A stretch of DNA of 64,000 nt from Sipunculus nudus (taxonomy: Eukaryota > Annelida > Sipuncula > Golfingiida > Sipunculidae). A program made the position numbers and the translations under genes. Below are positions 23,653 to 36,041 of the stretch, piece by piece (positions within the stretch are counted from its first letter, which is position 1; each line of letters starts with the position of its first letter). The notes beneath the pieces are model-generated. The model did no database searches and was not told the origin of the DNA. It was given only the letters and a program-made list of their open reading frames with translations. The DNA is taken from assembly GCA_026874595.1 (NCBI GenBank), contig CM049306.1, positions 79,016,142-79,080,141 of the forward strand, in the 5' to 3' direction.

Positions 23653-24330
23653 TGAAGTGTTAAGGCAAATAGTGTATCGACCTAATCTCAATTCCATGTG
23701 CTCTATTTTCCAAAAAAAAGTCAGCTTTACCCATATATTGTTTGATTCTGCAGAAGACTAATCCTCTCATATTTATTTTATAATCGTTCTTAGGTTTAAT
23801 GGGGTAATGATGGCAAACTCAGGCCATATATCCATATCCATATATATCCATAATAAATACTGATCTGCTAAGACTGAGCAACCCACACCACGAAGTACCA
23901 GGAGTAACTATTTACTTCTGATCTGCTCACACCCTCTACTGATTTACTAATGAGGACGGAGGTATGAGTTGACTAGGGTTTATCCATAATTTGTCGCTTG
24001 TTGTTGGCAACTAAATATTAATAATATTTTATAATTATTATTACGAATAAAATTGTAGTTTGAGTTTGTTACATTATTGGTATTGGTTACCACGGCCAGT
24101 ACATATTATAGAGTTGATTGAAAAGATGGTGCTGGGCTCTCTCGGCAGTAAATGGACACAGCTTGTGCATACACACATACCTTATCGAGCGGTCAATGAG
24201 CAAATCAAAGTTCGGCTTTGATATGCCGTTTCAAATGGATTCCCTGTAAAAATTAAAATACTGGAACATTCCGAACTTCCTGATACTGTCACACTGTGTA
24301 CGTATGCCGTTTTTTTGTGTTTTGTGTTTA

Positions 24331-24399
24331 TGCGTCACATTTGTTATTTTGATTGTATTCATTGTCATGCTTGTTTGTGTTCTACTGTTGGTTGCCAGT
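24331..24399 (+). pseudogene. Transmembrane-segment-like exon end, B-M1
   Basis: In the frame from 24,250 to the stop at 24,400 the peptide contains CVTFVILIVFIVMLVCVLLL, a run long enough to span a membrane. It is followed at once by GCCA|GTTAGA, a weak donor. The A-M1 copy keeps the same frame for the last 15 residues. The upstream frame is closed by TAA at 24,247. This could be a decayed single-pass membrane exon or chance in T-rich DNA. Confidence 0.3.
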
Positions 24400-25849
24400 T
24401 AGAAATCTTCATCTTTATATTGGCTGTAGAATTGTGCAGCTTTTCAATTACTTTTGGTACTGGGAACGAATACTAGTGGATGCCCATTCATTCAGAGTGG
24501 ATTAATTATTACATGTTATATAAGTCTCAAAAGTACCATTTCGCTATTTAGTTTAATCTGTGTACGGATGCGTGTGAAGAAGATACATTTATGATTTATG
24601 ATTACATTTTCTTATAAGTGTACCTCTTTCTATAAGGGATCTAGCTGTGATAAGTCAGAATTGATATCAAGCTTTTTATTGGTTAAAGATAATTTTACAT
24701 TTGGTCGTGTCATTATGTCTTGCAAGCTATGATAAGGTGTGAGCAGGGAAACGCATAACAAGATGGTAATATATCAGAGGAATGGTCGTCAAGCGGACGT
24801 GAACTGGTTACATTAAAATAGTTTTGCGTTACTCTGTAATAGTTGCCCAAGCATTCCACACGGGCACGCACACAAACAAATGTTTCGAATAGGTTTATGT
24901 AGTCTGGTTTTATAGTAACATTTAAATTTCTGATGTGATACCGCAAGTGATTTTCACGAGACAAACCATCGACAATTAATTCAGGTTACAAATACTAATA
25001 CTAATAGCAGTACTAACACTAGTACTACCACTGGACAAGTTTGACGTCCTTGACTTCTATCTGTAGTTACTTCATGGTTCACCGGAGTCATGTTATTCTC
25101 ATAATTTGCCATAATTAAAAATCAAATACTCATTGTATATGTGATTTGTTTGCACGTGTGTGTTCAGAACCCCCCTATACAAATAATTAATAAATTAAGG
25201 TAATGGATGCCTTAGTATCAGTTACGTTCTGTTATATCCTACCCTAATTGATTGTTAAATTGGCCTTACATGTCAGATAAGTATGGATGAAAAAAAAAGG
25301 ATTATTGATTCAAACCAAAACACCACATGCAGGGAGTCCATATATCGAGTTTCCCACATTTTTGGTAAAAGTCTTGTAATTGGTTCCTAATTTTTTGTGT
25401 AATATTTGCACTTGAAACAAATACAGTCACACTGTGTTCAATAATAAAAACTACTTTGCATGAAGACTGGTGTTATTTACATAATCTCTGACTGAAACAT
25501 ATAGAAAGAGAGGAAAAAAATAAATTCGCCATAGCAATATAATGGCATTTGAATACATCTCGACGTCAATACAGCATGGTTATTTCCATCGCTGGCCTTA
25601 TTTTACGTTATTGGCGTGTATTTTGTATTAATATAGAAGTTCTGCTTGGTAGTTGGTTTGTAAGATGGTGGGTTTGACTTGTACGAACTTTCATCTAAAA
25701 TTTATGATTGGATTTCAATGAAAGTCCCTGGATGGTTATGGTAGCACTCGAGGAACTAATCTTTTAATTTTAACGAAATCTTAAGAGCATATTTCGTTTC
25801 ATTTGTAAAGTTTCTTTGCCATCGCACGACTGGCCAACTTGTTTCGGCA

Positions 25850-26246
25850 GAGGGTGAGACCGTCATCATTCGGTATTAGGAGCACCCTTGGTGTGACCTG
25901 TGATATTACCACAGAGTAAGTGTATCGTGACAGACATGCATTCATACTTTGCATGCACATATACAGTCAATACCAGAGAAAACCACGGAAAGGGAGTTTC
26001 ATTAACCCAAACCCAAACACCTAACTCATGACGAGGGTTATAGCGAAATAACCAAACAATATAATAAGGGAGTAACGTTCTGTTCCCACTATTAATGATT
26101 AATGTGTTATCAAACAAATCCCCTAAATCCCCTTATTCTAGATTAAATCTTTACATTGTGAAAATCAGTTTCTATGCTTGTTATAATGGCGCACTGGAGA
26201 TCACAGCCAGACCCAATATGACGTCATCTTACGTCAGAGTACTGGT
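25850..26246 (+). pseudogene. Ig-like exon region, B-M2
   Basis: GAGGGTGAGACCGTCATCATT (25,850-25,870) encodes EGETVII, an A'-B strand-like pattern, and is followed in frame by a TAG. The frame shared with A-M2 gives VILP...VTD..SYFACTY and later SNKSPKSPYSRLNLYIVKIS, then FYACYNG and SYVRVLVVDG. FYACYNG with SYVRVLV looks like F and G strands of an Ig-like fold. Stops TGA, TAG and TAATAA in the middle show decay, or an intron that I cannot define. It is also donor-like at CACAGA|GTAAGTG. Confidence 0.35.
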
Positions 26247-26470
26247 TGTTGATGGATTGTTGATGGTTCCAAGAATACAGGCGTCACTGCAGCACTAAAT
26301 ACACAGGGAAAGAAAACGCCTAGGAATATGACATGCACATATTTGAACCGTGTGCAGGTTTTAAAACCTTCCAACGCCCGTCAGTTGTGTCTTTGCTGTA
26401 AACACTAGAATACTGTGTACATGAATCAGTCATAGGTTTTTTGATTTGGCTTCAACCAGCGTTATTATAT

Positions 26471-26491
26471 GGGGTGGGGGGGGGGGGGGGG
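26471..26491. repeat. Poly-G run
   Basis: GGGGTGGGG followed by an unbroken G run. The paralogous place in copy A (near 9,092) has only a short G run, so this has expanded in B. It is prone to sequencing error. Confidence 0.85.
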
Positions 26492-28730
26492 TTGAGGTTT
26501 GTGGCCCAGCAACAGCTTCCGTATCCCAAAGCCCAAAGTCTTTTTCAAAGTTGAGAGTCTGTAAAGTTGACAATTAATTAATAATTTACTGAAAACCTTT
26601 TAAATGAAAACATTTCACTCCTCACTTTCTATCAAAGTTAAACATTTATATAAATGCATAGAACATTAATTCTTATTCCTATTTGAATTTTCAATTTTGC
26701 GGCGTATGGGGGGAAATATTATATCCCTCACATTTAAGACGATTTGATTTGAATATTGTCATTTTGTCGTTAAACATAGGACGTTTTTAAACGTTATTAA
26801 CAAATAGGTCATATTGTTGTAAATAATCTGATACCCAATCTTTCAGAAATGACTACATTATCAAAATGACAACAATTTGGAAAACAGCCATTATACCCAC
26901 AAGTTAAATATTTCATATAGGTTTTGTGGATTTAAATTAAAAAATAATTGATTTTCGAAATAATTAGTCGTAGATTGAAGGGATGTAAAAGGCAAAGGTT
27001 TTACATTGCGAGAATGTTCCCTGTTTTATTTCTGCCCTAAGTGTTTCCCCGCATCTCGTGGGGGACATACCCTCCTTCACATAAAAACCCTCCCCCGCCG
27101 TTGCAAAATAAAATTTAATCTATATGTTTGATCATGAATATGATGTGATATTAACAGTTAAGATACTTTAGAGTAAAAAACATAAACCACCTCAAATTAA
27201 TAGCTAAAAAAATACTGGTTGTCTGAACCTTGTAAAATGCATTCTTAAGTATCAAAGGATCCTTTAATAGTGTATATTAATATCAGCATGTCCGGGCAAA
27301 TCAATATCCAGAAAAAAATCTTCTCCTGACGCAAAATCTATGGATATACATCCACTTATTGAACTTAGTATATTAATCAGATATGTTTCACATTTTAGTC
27401 CATAAAACAGCAACCCTTGTGTAAGTCTCTCACCCCCGTCTCATATTATAAATGGAAACCATAGCGACCGCAAGAGTAAAATGGAAGTATATCGCCATGC
27501 TGGGAGTTCATATAGAACGACCGTCGGGAATAGATACAACGAGGCATGTTGTCACAACTAAAACTGACTGGTCGTTAAACCAATAATCCAAATCAACAGG
27601 ATACGATGAAGTCATCGTGAGTTGGAGTTTCATGGCAGTCCTACATATGCGACGTCATTATATAGCAATGTACGTTGTAGGCGTTTTGAGATTCAGTCTG
27701 GACCCAGACAAGAGATCCGGGAACAAGGGCACGAAAACACCAGATCAGCACCGCAGTTTGAAGGAACTATGATTAATATCTGTATATATGTGTGATTGTA
27801 AATTTAAGTTATACAATGTTTCAATCATAAACAAATTTTCAAAAACTCCCTTTCACTGGGCATGGATTTACAAAGGATATACCGATTTATTATAAACAGT
27901 CATTGATTCGAGTCATATTCCGGTAACACTCGCCTTTATATTTATATATATATATACATATGTGTGTGTGTGTATCACGAATGACATGGGCTGTTTATAT
28001 GCTTTTATACTGGTTAAATCACATGTATCACACAGGCAGACAAGTAGGAGTAAAAGATATATGAGTACCACAACGGCTACATATATCACAATTGGTGAAA
28101 ACCTTGACCGGAGTTTATTTGAGCAATTAAGACACCTTTTGCCTTTACTGATGGACGGATCACACTGAACAGTAAGCGAGCAAACCTCAGTCAGTCAGAT
28201 TCCATTTAAAAGTTAATTAAACTTACTAATTCCACACTTCCTCATTTTATTGAACATGTGTGTCGTTTATATTTTGTTTATGCCTAACCTGCATGTGTTG
28301 ATATATAGCATGCCTTGTTTGTAAGTGTTCTTGTTTACTTTGCCGGGTAGATATCTGGATATATATATATATATAAGTATATAAGTTGTCACTATATAAT
28401 TTGTATAAAATAGCAGCTTTTCAATTACTTTGGTACTGGGTACACGTTATGGTGGGTGCCTATTCATTAAGAGTACATTAATTATTGCCTGGTATAACAG
28501 ATTCACGCCCCCGCTTAAGAAACAAAGTACCATTTCGATTTTTAATTTAAATAGCGCGAGGATACGGACACGGATAAGTATTACTCAGTCTCAGATGCAT
28601 TCTTCATCTACGTTTATATTTAATTATAAGTGTACCTCCCTCTGTTTTATTACGTACAGTATCTGAAGTTGTGATATTATTACAACTGATGGCAAAACGT
28701 TTATTAGTGAAAGATATTTTATGAGCGGAC

Positions 28731-29322
28731 CTCATGTTCCAACGCATGGTTGCACTTGGTTACCATGGCTTGCCGTCTGCTCGAGCCGTGTTGTGCAGAC
28801 GATAAACTGATATTCATAAGTGTGTCTGAAGTGGTTATCAAAATGTTATATTGCCCGGCACCGAGCATAGGCAGAAGAGCTCTTACCGATGTGCCTGTCA
28901 TGAAAAAAAATAACTCTTAATCTGAGTCACCTAAAATCTGGCTTTTGTGACTGAATTATCTGTTTGTAAGGTCACACATTGTTAAATTATCAATTTAAAA
29001 AAAAAATGTGATTCAATAAGAAAACTACCAGCTATGCATTATATATACTTAAAAGTTTAAATGTTTTATTTTGATTTTTATAGGATCAGCTTTTTTGACA
29101 TTGTATGGCCTTAACCTTGATAAATACATTTTATTTTTCATGGAACGTCGTTAAAGAACATCGGAATTTCTAAGGTAAATACGCACAGGTGAGTAATAAT
29201 AGTCATTTTTCCTGTATCGTGGTTCCATGGACAAACCCACAGCTGGAAGTTTCAGTAATTAACATACTCTTGTAGTTATTCCTAGAGTTACAGGAACTCT
29301 TATAGAATTCGTCACTGTCTGA
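28731..29322 (+). other. Region upstream of the copy B ankyrin exon
   Basis: No clear coding exon. The sequence CGCACAG|GTGAGTAATAATAGTC (donor at 29,189) recurs on the reverse strand in copy C near 44,432-44,455, where the donor is GGGAGT. A short upstream exon ending at 29,188, with an acceptor TTTTTATAG at 29,083, is possible, but all its frames contain stops, so it would be untranslated leader. Confidence 0.35.
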
Positions 29323-29343
29323 ACCAAGTGTCGCAATGACGCA

Positions 29344-29852
29344 ATGAAGGTTGGCTTATTTTCCCCAAGTCAGGGCCATTCCTGTTGCGCCTACACTAAC
29401 ACAAAATATTGGGAATTAACCGCCGCCTTGTACCGGAAGTACACATGCGAGCACTCCGCGGGACAAGTATATATGTTGTCAGTATATCACACACATATCA
29501 AACACACAGCAGCAGAGTGTGAAGCGGTTCACTGTTATAGAGCTCTCATGTGCCAAGTGAGAAAGACCAAGGATATATCAAGCTCTCCAGAGAACTCTTT
29601 AATAAAAGCTATAAAAAGTCGAAATGAATCGGCGGCTATGTTATTAATGCTTACCCATGAACCTTCGACTCTAGACATAGACAAGCAAGGGCCCAGGGGT
29701 GATGGAACAGCCCTATTCTGGGCAACAAGCCGCGGTTTTATGGATCTGGTTGGACTGTTACTAGCTTTGGGTGCTGACGTCACAGGGCAAACGACATGGG
29801 GTGGTACCCCTCTCCATGCTGCAGCTGATAATGGAAGGATAGATATAGCCAA
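29344..29852 (+). CDS. Ankyrin exon 1, copy B
   Basis: Encodes residues 1-170 of the model. Residues 1-82 are Cys/His-containing (GHSCC, YTCEH, ECEAVHCYRALMC) and match no family I know. From residue 84 the ankyrin repeats begin. The in-frame stop at 29,320 limits extension, unless the exon really begins at the acceptor at 29,374. The same block is recognisable but broken in A and C. Confidence 0.8.
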
Positions 29853-30053
29853 GTAAGATAATGTTTCTAATTAAAAAATGTTGTAAACATCTTTCTTTTC
29901 ACTGTAGAAACATATAATTGATATATTAAATGACAGGGTGTTTGAGTTTAATCGAGTATTTAGTACAAATAATTGTGTAACGGTGAAAAGTATTCAACCA
30001 TTATAATCAATAATTAATCTCATTTTCAGCATTCCAATATAGCAGTCACAATA

Positions 30054-30119
<66 letters not shown>

Positions 30120-32933
30120 TATTAGTTATATATTAATCAAGTTACTTCTGCTTATTTCGTGTTTTACCTTTTTCACACACATGTATTTTAAATTATTTTT
30201 TAACAATCATACATTCATCCATGTCAAAGGGAATCAGTAAATTGATACAGTATTAAAATCAATAACATAACAAGTAAAATAAAGAGAATATCGTGAATTT
30301 GAATAAAAATAAAGGTTACGTTAATATGAGTAAGGTGAAAGGTAGTTGAAAGATGTTTTAATATCAGATAAATTGCTCCCTTTAATATAATATATATTAA
30401 ATAATTAATATATTAACCTCTCAGACAGAATGGAGTAAATAAATCGTGATAATAATTGCTTATCGTATTTCATTTTATTCATTTATAATGAGTTTAGACA
30501 GATGAGATTAAATGATTCTTCCATATGATTGTCATATCATCAACCAAAATCTATTCATTACGCCCTGAGCATTTTTTTGCGCCCATTTTTATAAAGATAA
30601 TATATATTTTCAATATTTATTATTCAATAATTATTTAATAATAATAATACATTTTACGATAAATTGAAAGGCTTACATAATTTATTATTAATTATCATGT
30701 TACATTCAGATTTTTTTCCTGACTGAAATGACTACATTTTATTAATTATGACTAACAGGGCTGTCTGGAGTTGGGTCTATCTGCAGTACATAACCTTATT
30801 TCAGCTCAGGTATATCAATACACGAAATAACCATCTGTCCGTTAAAACTCCTTATCCCGATGGAAATTAACATGCGCTTTTTCTCTCGATTTTAGACGGT
30901 ACACTGACTTTACAAGGAGCTTAATCCAATCATTGCAAGACATAAACATATGCCAAATTTACGCATTTGTATGATATTTTCTACCAAAAGTCTTTTTCCC
31001 TTCCTTAACAATTAACAATTAACAATAGCAACATTTAGTATATACGTTTGTGTTTAAAATGTTTCATATTTGTGTTAATTAGGTATAATAGAAATTATAT
31101 AGGAACACTGTAGGGCAGTTTAGTGACTGGTTCCATGAATCACTGGAAAAAACCTCAATAACTTATGATAAGGATCGCAAACAATACTTTAACTCTAAAC
31201 TTGTGATCAATACATACGTATGGCTTCCATTCATAAAATGATCAGAAATATAAAATTACGATTTAATGAATTCACAGGGCATTCACATTTTGATTCTTTC
31301 AAAAATTTTCTTCATTTACTGTCAGATTGAACTTTAATCGGAATTCTATTTCAAATATTAAAATTATTTTTGGAAGTATCCTGTTTTGTAAACTGTAGAC
31401 CACACAAGAAGATACAATCGCATGTAGTGATTTAGACATTCGTTCAATCTTTATGGAACTTCCTCATCAAGGCCGCTTTTCCGATACCTATAATGAGTAC
31501 GTCTAAATAAAATATTGGAATATCCATTGTTATTTATAACTCAATTCACCTTCTCTAGTTGGCTGTATACACCCGTCATGTTCAAATTTAATCACAATGT
31601 TAAATCTCGAATGTCTGCTGATCTTCCATTAAACTTTCCTTACATTATATATCTATATTATTATATTTTTACTTATCATGCACAGACCAATACTCGCGCC
31701 TGACGACAACTCCACTGACCGTGCAGAGAAAGACACAACGCCCAACCCCCTCCCAAAGTGCAGACAGAAAATACACCCCTGAGACTGCATAATATTAATG
31801 TCTTATATAATTACATAATGATTTCTGCAAGAAAACAGAATTTGGCCAAATGGACGCTTTTGATCATATTAATCATTTAATTATGAAAAAATATGATGTA
31901 AAATATATTTATATTTTTTAGACTTAGGTATATGTAAAAAATAAAATGTCATTTAAATAAGTGATATTGTATCAACATATAGTATTTTATTCAATTTACA
32001 TTTCAATCAAATGTATTGACTGATATTTCGGACATTTGTAAAGTGATACTGATTTGACACATTGATTGTGACATATATATAAAATATAATGTAGACATAA
32101 AAACTGAACTTGTATTTTCTTTTGAGATATCATAAAACTGTAAAATGATTTTTTATACACATCTTAAGTACTTAGCAGAATTTTGTTATCCTTCGCAGAT
32201 GCTCTAATTGTATATTGTGTATTGCTACATATATTAACCAGCCGATGCAGCTGGATGGTACGAAGTAATTTTTATTTTAGCACACAGGCTACTCGTGTAA
32301 GACCACTATAATTTACTGAAAAAGATATAAACCTCACAACCAGAAAGATTTCCCTCCACGGTATACTCGTGAGGGTACACACCGTGAGCGGACCACAAAA
32401 TTATGGTAATATATTGCAATGTGGAGCGTTTGGAAGCACACAGCATTATAGAAAATATGTGTTCATGCACACATTTAAAGAACAAATATGTACCTCATTG
32501 TTTATGTTTTATTTTGTTAATAGACAGTTTGAACACATTCACTATAAATTTCTACATTAAGCATTTAATTAAGTATTCAGTCTATCCAAACATATCCATC
32601 ATGAGAAACTTTAACAAGCATCTTAAACTACACTAGTTGGCAAGTAATTCCACTATTGTATGTATTTAAAATAATTCAGCTCTGTGTCAGTGCCATATGG
32701 ATCCCGGAAAATAACCGACTATTGAATCAACATTCGTATTTTTTTCGCGGGGCTGCAACACCAGTAAGATTTAATAGCTTTTAGCTGTTTGCCTCTGTCT
32801 CATCTCAAATATTGCATTAGCTGTCACCTTTTTGCTGTCTGAAGAAGCGCCTGAGAGTGGTTTCAGGCTGCTTCAACAAAATCGCCCCATCTTAATCCTT
32901 CTGCAGACTTAAACAATTGTGTGCTTGTGTATG

Positions 32934-32974
<41 letters not shown>

Positions 32975-33271
32975 GCGTTTGTGTTATACTGTCATTATTT
33001 ATTATTATGTCGCGTCAAATCGTTTAACTGTGTGTATTTCTAGTTGGTATTGTAAGTATTTAAATTAGTTAATACATGTATTGACTGATATCACTTGGAT
33101 ACAGAACCTATTCAGATTAGATCAACTTATACTCCAAACATAAAATATACAACTCGCGACCAGGAAGTCTCCCGCCTATATACAGTAAATACCGTGGAAG
33201 GGCCACAAAATTATGGCAATATATCATCTGTAAGAGACCATGTATTATCTATAAAGCTGCAACTGGTTTGG

Positions 33272-33325
<54 letters not shown>

Positions 33326-35382
33326 CATACATACATATATACATGCCAACCCACATATATAAACCGTTTAGAGGGTCCAAGACTCCTTAGACTACAACAT
33401 TCGAATGCCATCTTATGTCAACAATATATGTTTTTTCTTCTCCACACTTTATAGGTTGCTTCTCGAAAGCGGAGCCGGTATTCACACTCAGACGGCTCAA
33501 GGGGACACGCCATGCCACCTGGCGGCGTTCGGTGGTCATATTGACATGGTGAAATTACTGGTGAAATCTGGCTCAGATATATTGGTGAGAAATAAACGGG
33601 GCCAACACGTTATCGGGGTGGCCCATTCACATGGACACATTCAAATCGCTGACTGGCTAATCCGTCGCGGGAAAGCAGGTAATTAATAATTTATCTTTAA
33701 GAATCCCGTTTGATTGATTGCTGTTATACCCTTTTTTACTTCATATTCTTTAATAGTATAATTGTAATACATATGGATACTTAAGATCACAATTTTTATC
33801 TAAATGTGCATTTTCTGACATCTTACGTCCAAAAATGAAATATTATCCCTTGAAACTTTCATAATATAGCCCAGAAATTATTGATCAAGCATATATAAGA
33901 TGTATGGACCTGTCAAAATAATTTAAACACATTCAACAGAGGACATCTGACAGCAAGTAAAAGCGAACGAGATTTTTTCCAAAGGCATTCTGCAATTTGT
34001 GACCTTTAACTTTTCTTACATATTAACCTATCATCTTAGGTTACATGTTTCGTTCTGTTTGTCAACATTGGGGATGTAATGCTTTTAGATACGCTAATAA
34101 GAGTTAACTAAACAGGAATAACAGATACTTCATTAATATGCATGCAGAGTTAGTCAGAATCACATACAATCTACAAAAAGGCAAGTGAACAGCTGCCTTT
34201 GACTTCTTTTGTATTTGGTACTTTTGAGGTCTCTTTCTTAAGTAATTATTATCTGTTAATGAATACAAAAAAAGTTTTAAAGAATATTTTATATTTTTGT
34301 AGTCGATTTCAGATAAAGGACACATGCATTGTGCGTGTAGAACGTATTATATAGTGGTAAAGGCATTAAATTTCAGAGCTGTGGGTCACTTTATCACTGA
34401 TGAAGTCTCAAAGGAAAAATACTGTTAGCTCGGTTAAACATGAGATATTCATTCAAATGAAAAATGTAGTACTAACATTCTTAGCATATTGTTACCTCAG
34501 TCACACTCAATTAGCAGAGAGTGCCACCAAGAGACCATGGACTCTTCCTATAGAAATAAATATTGTATTTAAATTGACAAATGAATAGATCACTGTTTCT
34601 TCCAATCGATTCTGTGTTCTATCATGATAATACATATACACATAACTTCAATATATGAATTAACAAAAACATATAAATCTGAATTCTGAGGAATGCATGC
34701 TTATGCCATGTGTATGCATTGACTTGTTAGGCCCATATTCATGTGTTCAATTCACACAAAAATATGTTCATGATTGTGTGAGTTGTGTTACAAATACACT
34801 TAAACATGAACGAGGATAATTTTAAAATCCTTTCTGATAGTGATAAAATATGATGAAAGTACCTTATACTATCTAATATATTGTCAGCAGAATAAGTACG
34901 AGACGCAATGTGAAACATAACTTGGAATAAATTGGTTTGCATAGGATGTGTGAAACATGGAAACAAATTACTTCATTCATTTTTTGCAACTTTGTATATA
35001 TATTCAGGGTAATGAACAAATGCTTTTTTTTTTAGAAAACCCACTTAATTAACCTGGCGATTTCATGTGATAAAATTGTCCCTTAGAAACCACATATACC
35101 AGACATAATTTGTATTTATATATTCTTTCTTTTCTAGATGATTTGATATACGAAGAAATTTCAAAATTAGAAGCAGATCGATTACATCCAGAATTAACAG
35201 GTGCCCCGAGACCCGTACTGAAAAGGTACCCTAGAGAAGCGGAATCACAGAAGCTTTTTCGGGATGAACTCAATGCATCTGATTCTGACCCGGAAGTAAA
35301 CCCTTCGGCCATCTTTGTCCAATCAGCGGTGCTGTTACAGCCAGAAGTAACTGGCCACTTCCGTGTTGTGCTTCATGCGTAA
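29344..35382 (+). CDS. Ankyrin-repeat protein gene, copy B, three exons
   Basis: Joining 29,344-29,852, 33,455-33,678 and 35,138-35,382 gives 325 residues and a TAA stop. Donors are GCCAA|GTAAGA and AAGCAG|GTAATT; acceptors are ACTTTATAG|G and TTTTCTAG|A. Both joins keep the frame (phase 2, then phase 1), and the first rebuilds the repeat core DIAK-LLLESGAG. Ankyrin repeats fall near residues 84-118, 119-152, 153-186, 187-218 and 219-241; the third and fourth (TPLHAAADNG, TPCHLAAFGGHIDMVKLLV) are textbook. Ankyrin repeats bind proteins; no partner can be named. Residues 245-325 are an acidic tail I do not recognise. The start is uncertain: the acceptor-like CAAGTCAG|GG at 29,373, also seen in copy A, suggests that upstream exons may exist and that 29,344 is not the true start. 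No catalytic motif is seen. Confidence 0.8.
30055..30117. repeat. (TA)n microsatellite in intron 1
   Basis: A pure AT dinucleotide tract of about 62 bp. Confidence 0.95.
33276..33322. repeat. (TA)n microsatellite
   Basis: A TA tract with one TTTA interruption, between the duplicated intron block and exon 2. Confidence 0.9.
33455..33678 (+). CDS. Ankyrin exon 2, copy B
   Basis: 224 nt between TTTATAG and GTAATT. Encodes the end of repeat 3, all of repeat 4 (DTPCHLAAFGG, HIDMVKLLVKSGSD) and a short repeat 5 (GVAHSHGHIQIADWLIRRG). This exon is the best conserved part of the whole family: A and C copies keep the same length. Confidence 0.88.
33679..35137 (+). other. Intron 2 of the copy B ankyrin gene
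   Basis: 1,459 nt, from GTAATT to TTTTCTAG with a pyrimidine tract just before the acceptor. No embedded gene. The short frames at 34,104-34,966 on both strands have no motif. Confidence 0.7.
35138..35382 (+). CDS. Terminal exon 3, copy B
   Basis: Encodes the last 81 residues, starting DDLIYEEISKLEADRLHPEL, with an acidic middle (NASDSDPEVNPS) and a C-terminus that ends LHA before TAA at 35,380. No family is recognised. It is open throughout, its codon use looks coding, and a diverged start of the same exon exists in copy A at 16,271. C and D have no visible counterpart. Confidence 0.72.
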
Positions 35383-35456
35383 GACCGATTGCGTACACAA
35401 GGGAATAGGAAATGGCCAGTTTGTCCTTAAACCCATGACCTTTTCTGTTTTTAATA

Positions 35457-35462
35457 ATTAAA
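35457..35462 (+). terminator. Possible variant polyadenylation signal
   Basis: ATTAAA lies about 75 nt after the stop codon of the copy B gene. ATTAAA is the commonest variant of AATAAA. In AT-rich DNA such a match is weak evidence. Confidence 0.3.
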
Positions 35463-35995
35463 GATAAATAGCTTTCGACTACGGTACTTTATTTTCATAA
35501 GAAACAGGGAAGTGTCAAATTAAGTATTAATTATTGCCATATTTCTTTAAATATTGACAAAAAATCGTAATCAAATATAAACCTTGCACAAAATCTTCTT
35601 GGATAAATGTGCAAAAAAAATCATCTACCGTTTACTTTTTCTTCTTTTGTAAGTTTATTGTCTATAGAACACCTTAACCATATGGTTGGTCTGCAACAGT
35701 ATTATAACTTTATGAAGCATAATGTTTCTTGTTAACATACAAGTTTAGAAGATGGCTGTGTAGTCTATCATTCTCCGAATGTAATCTCTTTCGATATATC
35801 CTGCAGGTGAATATATGTATGAGATGAGCGTGCATAATGAATAACAGCTGTGATAAATACTGTGATGAATATACACGTCTTTTCAAGATGGAGAGGGTAG
35901 CTTTTGATAAACACTCGTCATAATATTGGTTATTCTGTGAAATGTTTTGAAAAGTGTATATGTGTATAATTATATAATATTCGGTTAAATGTTTG

Positions 35996-36041
<46 letters not shown>

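Larger units (their letters stand above)
20940..24704 (+). repeat. Module M1 of copy B
   Basis: The paralog of 3,900-7,500. It contains the GATGTGATACC block (21,162), a degenerate Ig-like region, a TTAGTCTATGTAAAAGG inverted-repeat block, a MITE, the CGGTCAATGAGCAAATC block (24,190) and a hydrophobic exon end. There is no intact gene. Confidence 0.65.
24705..28730 (+). repeat. Module M2 of copy B
   Basis: The paralog of 7,420-11,340, with collinear landmarks: TTTAAATTTCTGATGTGATACCG at 24,919, the Ig-like region, a poly-G run replacing a GGGGG stretch (26,471-26,491), the GAACAAGGGCACGAAAACACCAGATCA block at 27,720, and TACTGGGTACACGTTATGGTGG at 28,433. Outside the Ig-like region I see no gene. 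Confidence 0.65.
29853..33454 (+). other. Intron 1 of the copy B ankyrin gene
   Basis: Begins GTAAGA and ends TATAG, 3,602 nt. It holds several TA tracts and very AT-rich DNA (30,120-32,330). It also holds two partly duplicated blocks, each with a CACAAAATTATGGnAATATAT core, at 32,320-32,440 and 33,090-33,225. The open frames at 31,515, 32,369, 32,403 and 33,095 are not supported as genes. Confidence 0.75.

Noticed and set aside
29535-29852. 105-codon minus-strand frame
   Set aside because: A shadow of ankyrin exon 1 on the + strand; the + strand frame has the repeat consensus and splice sites.
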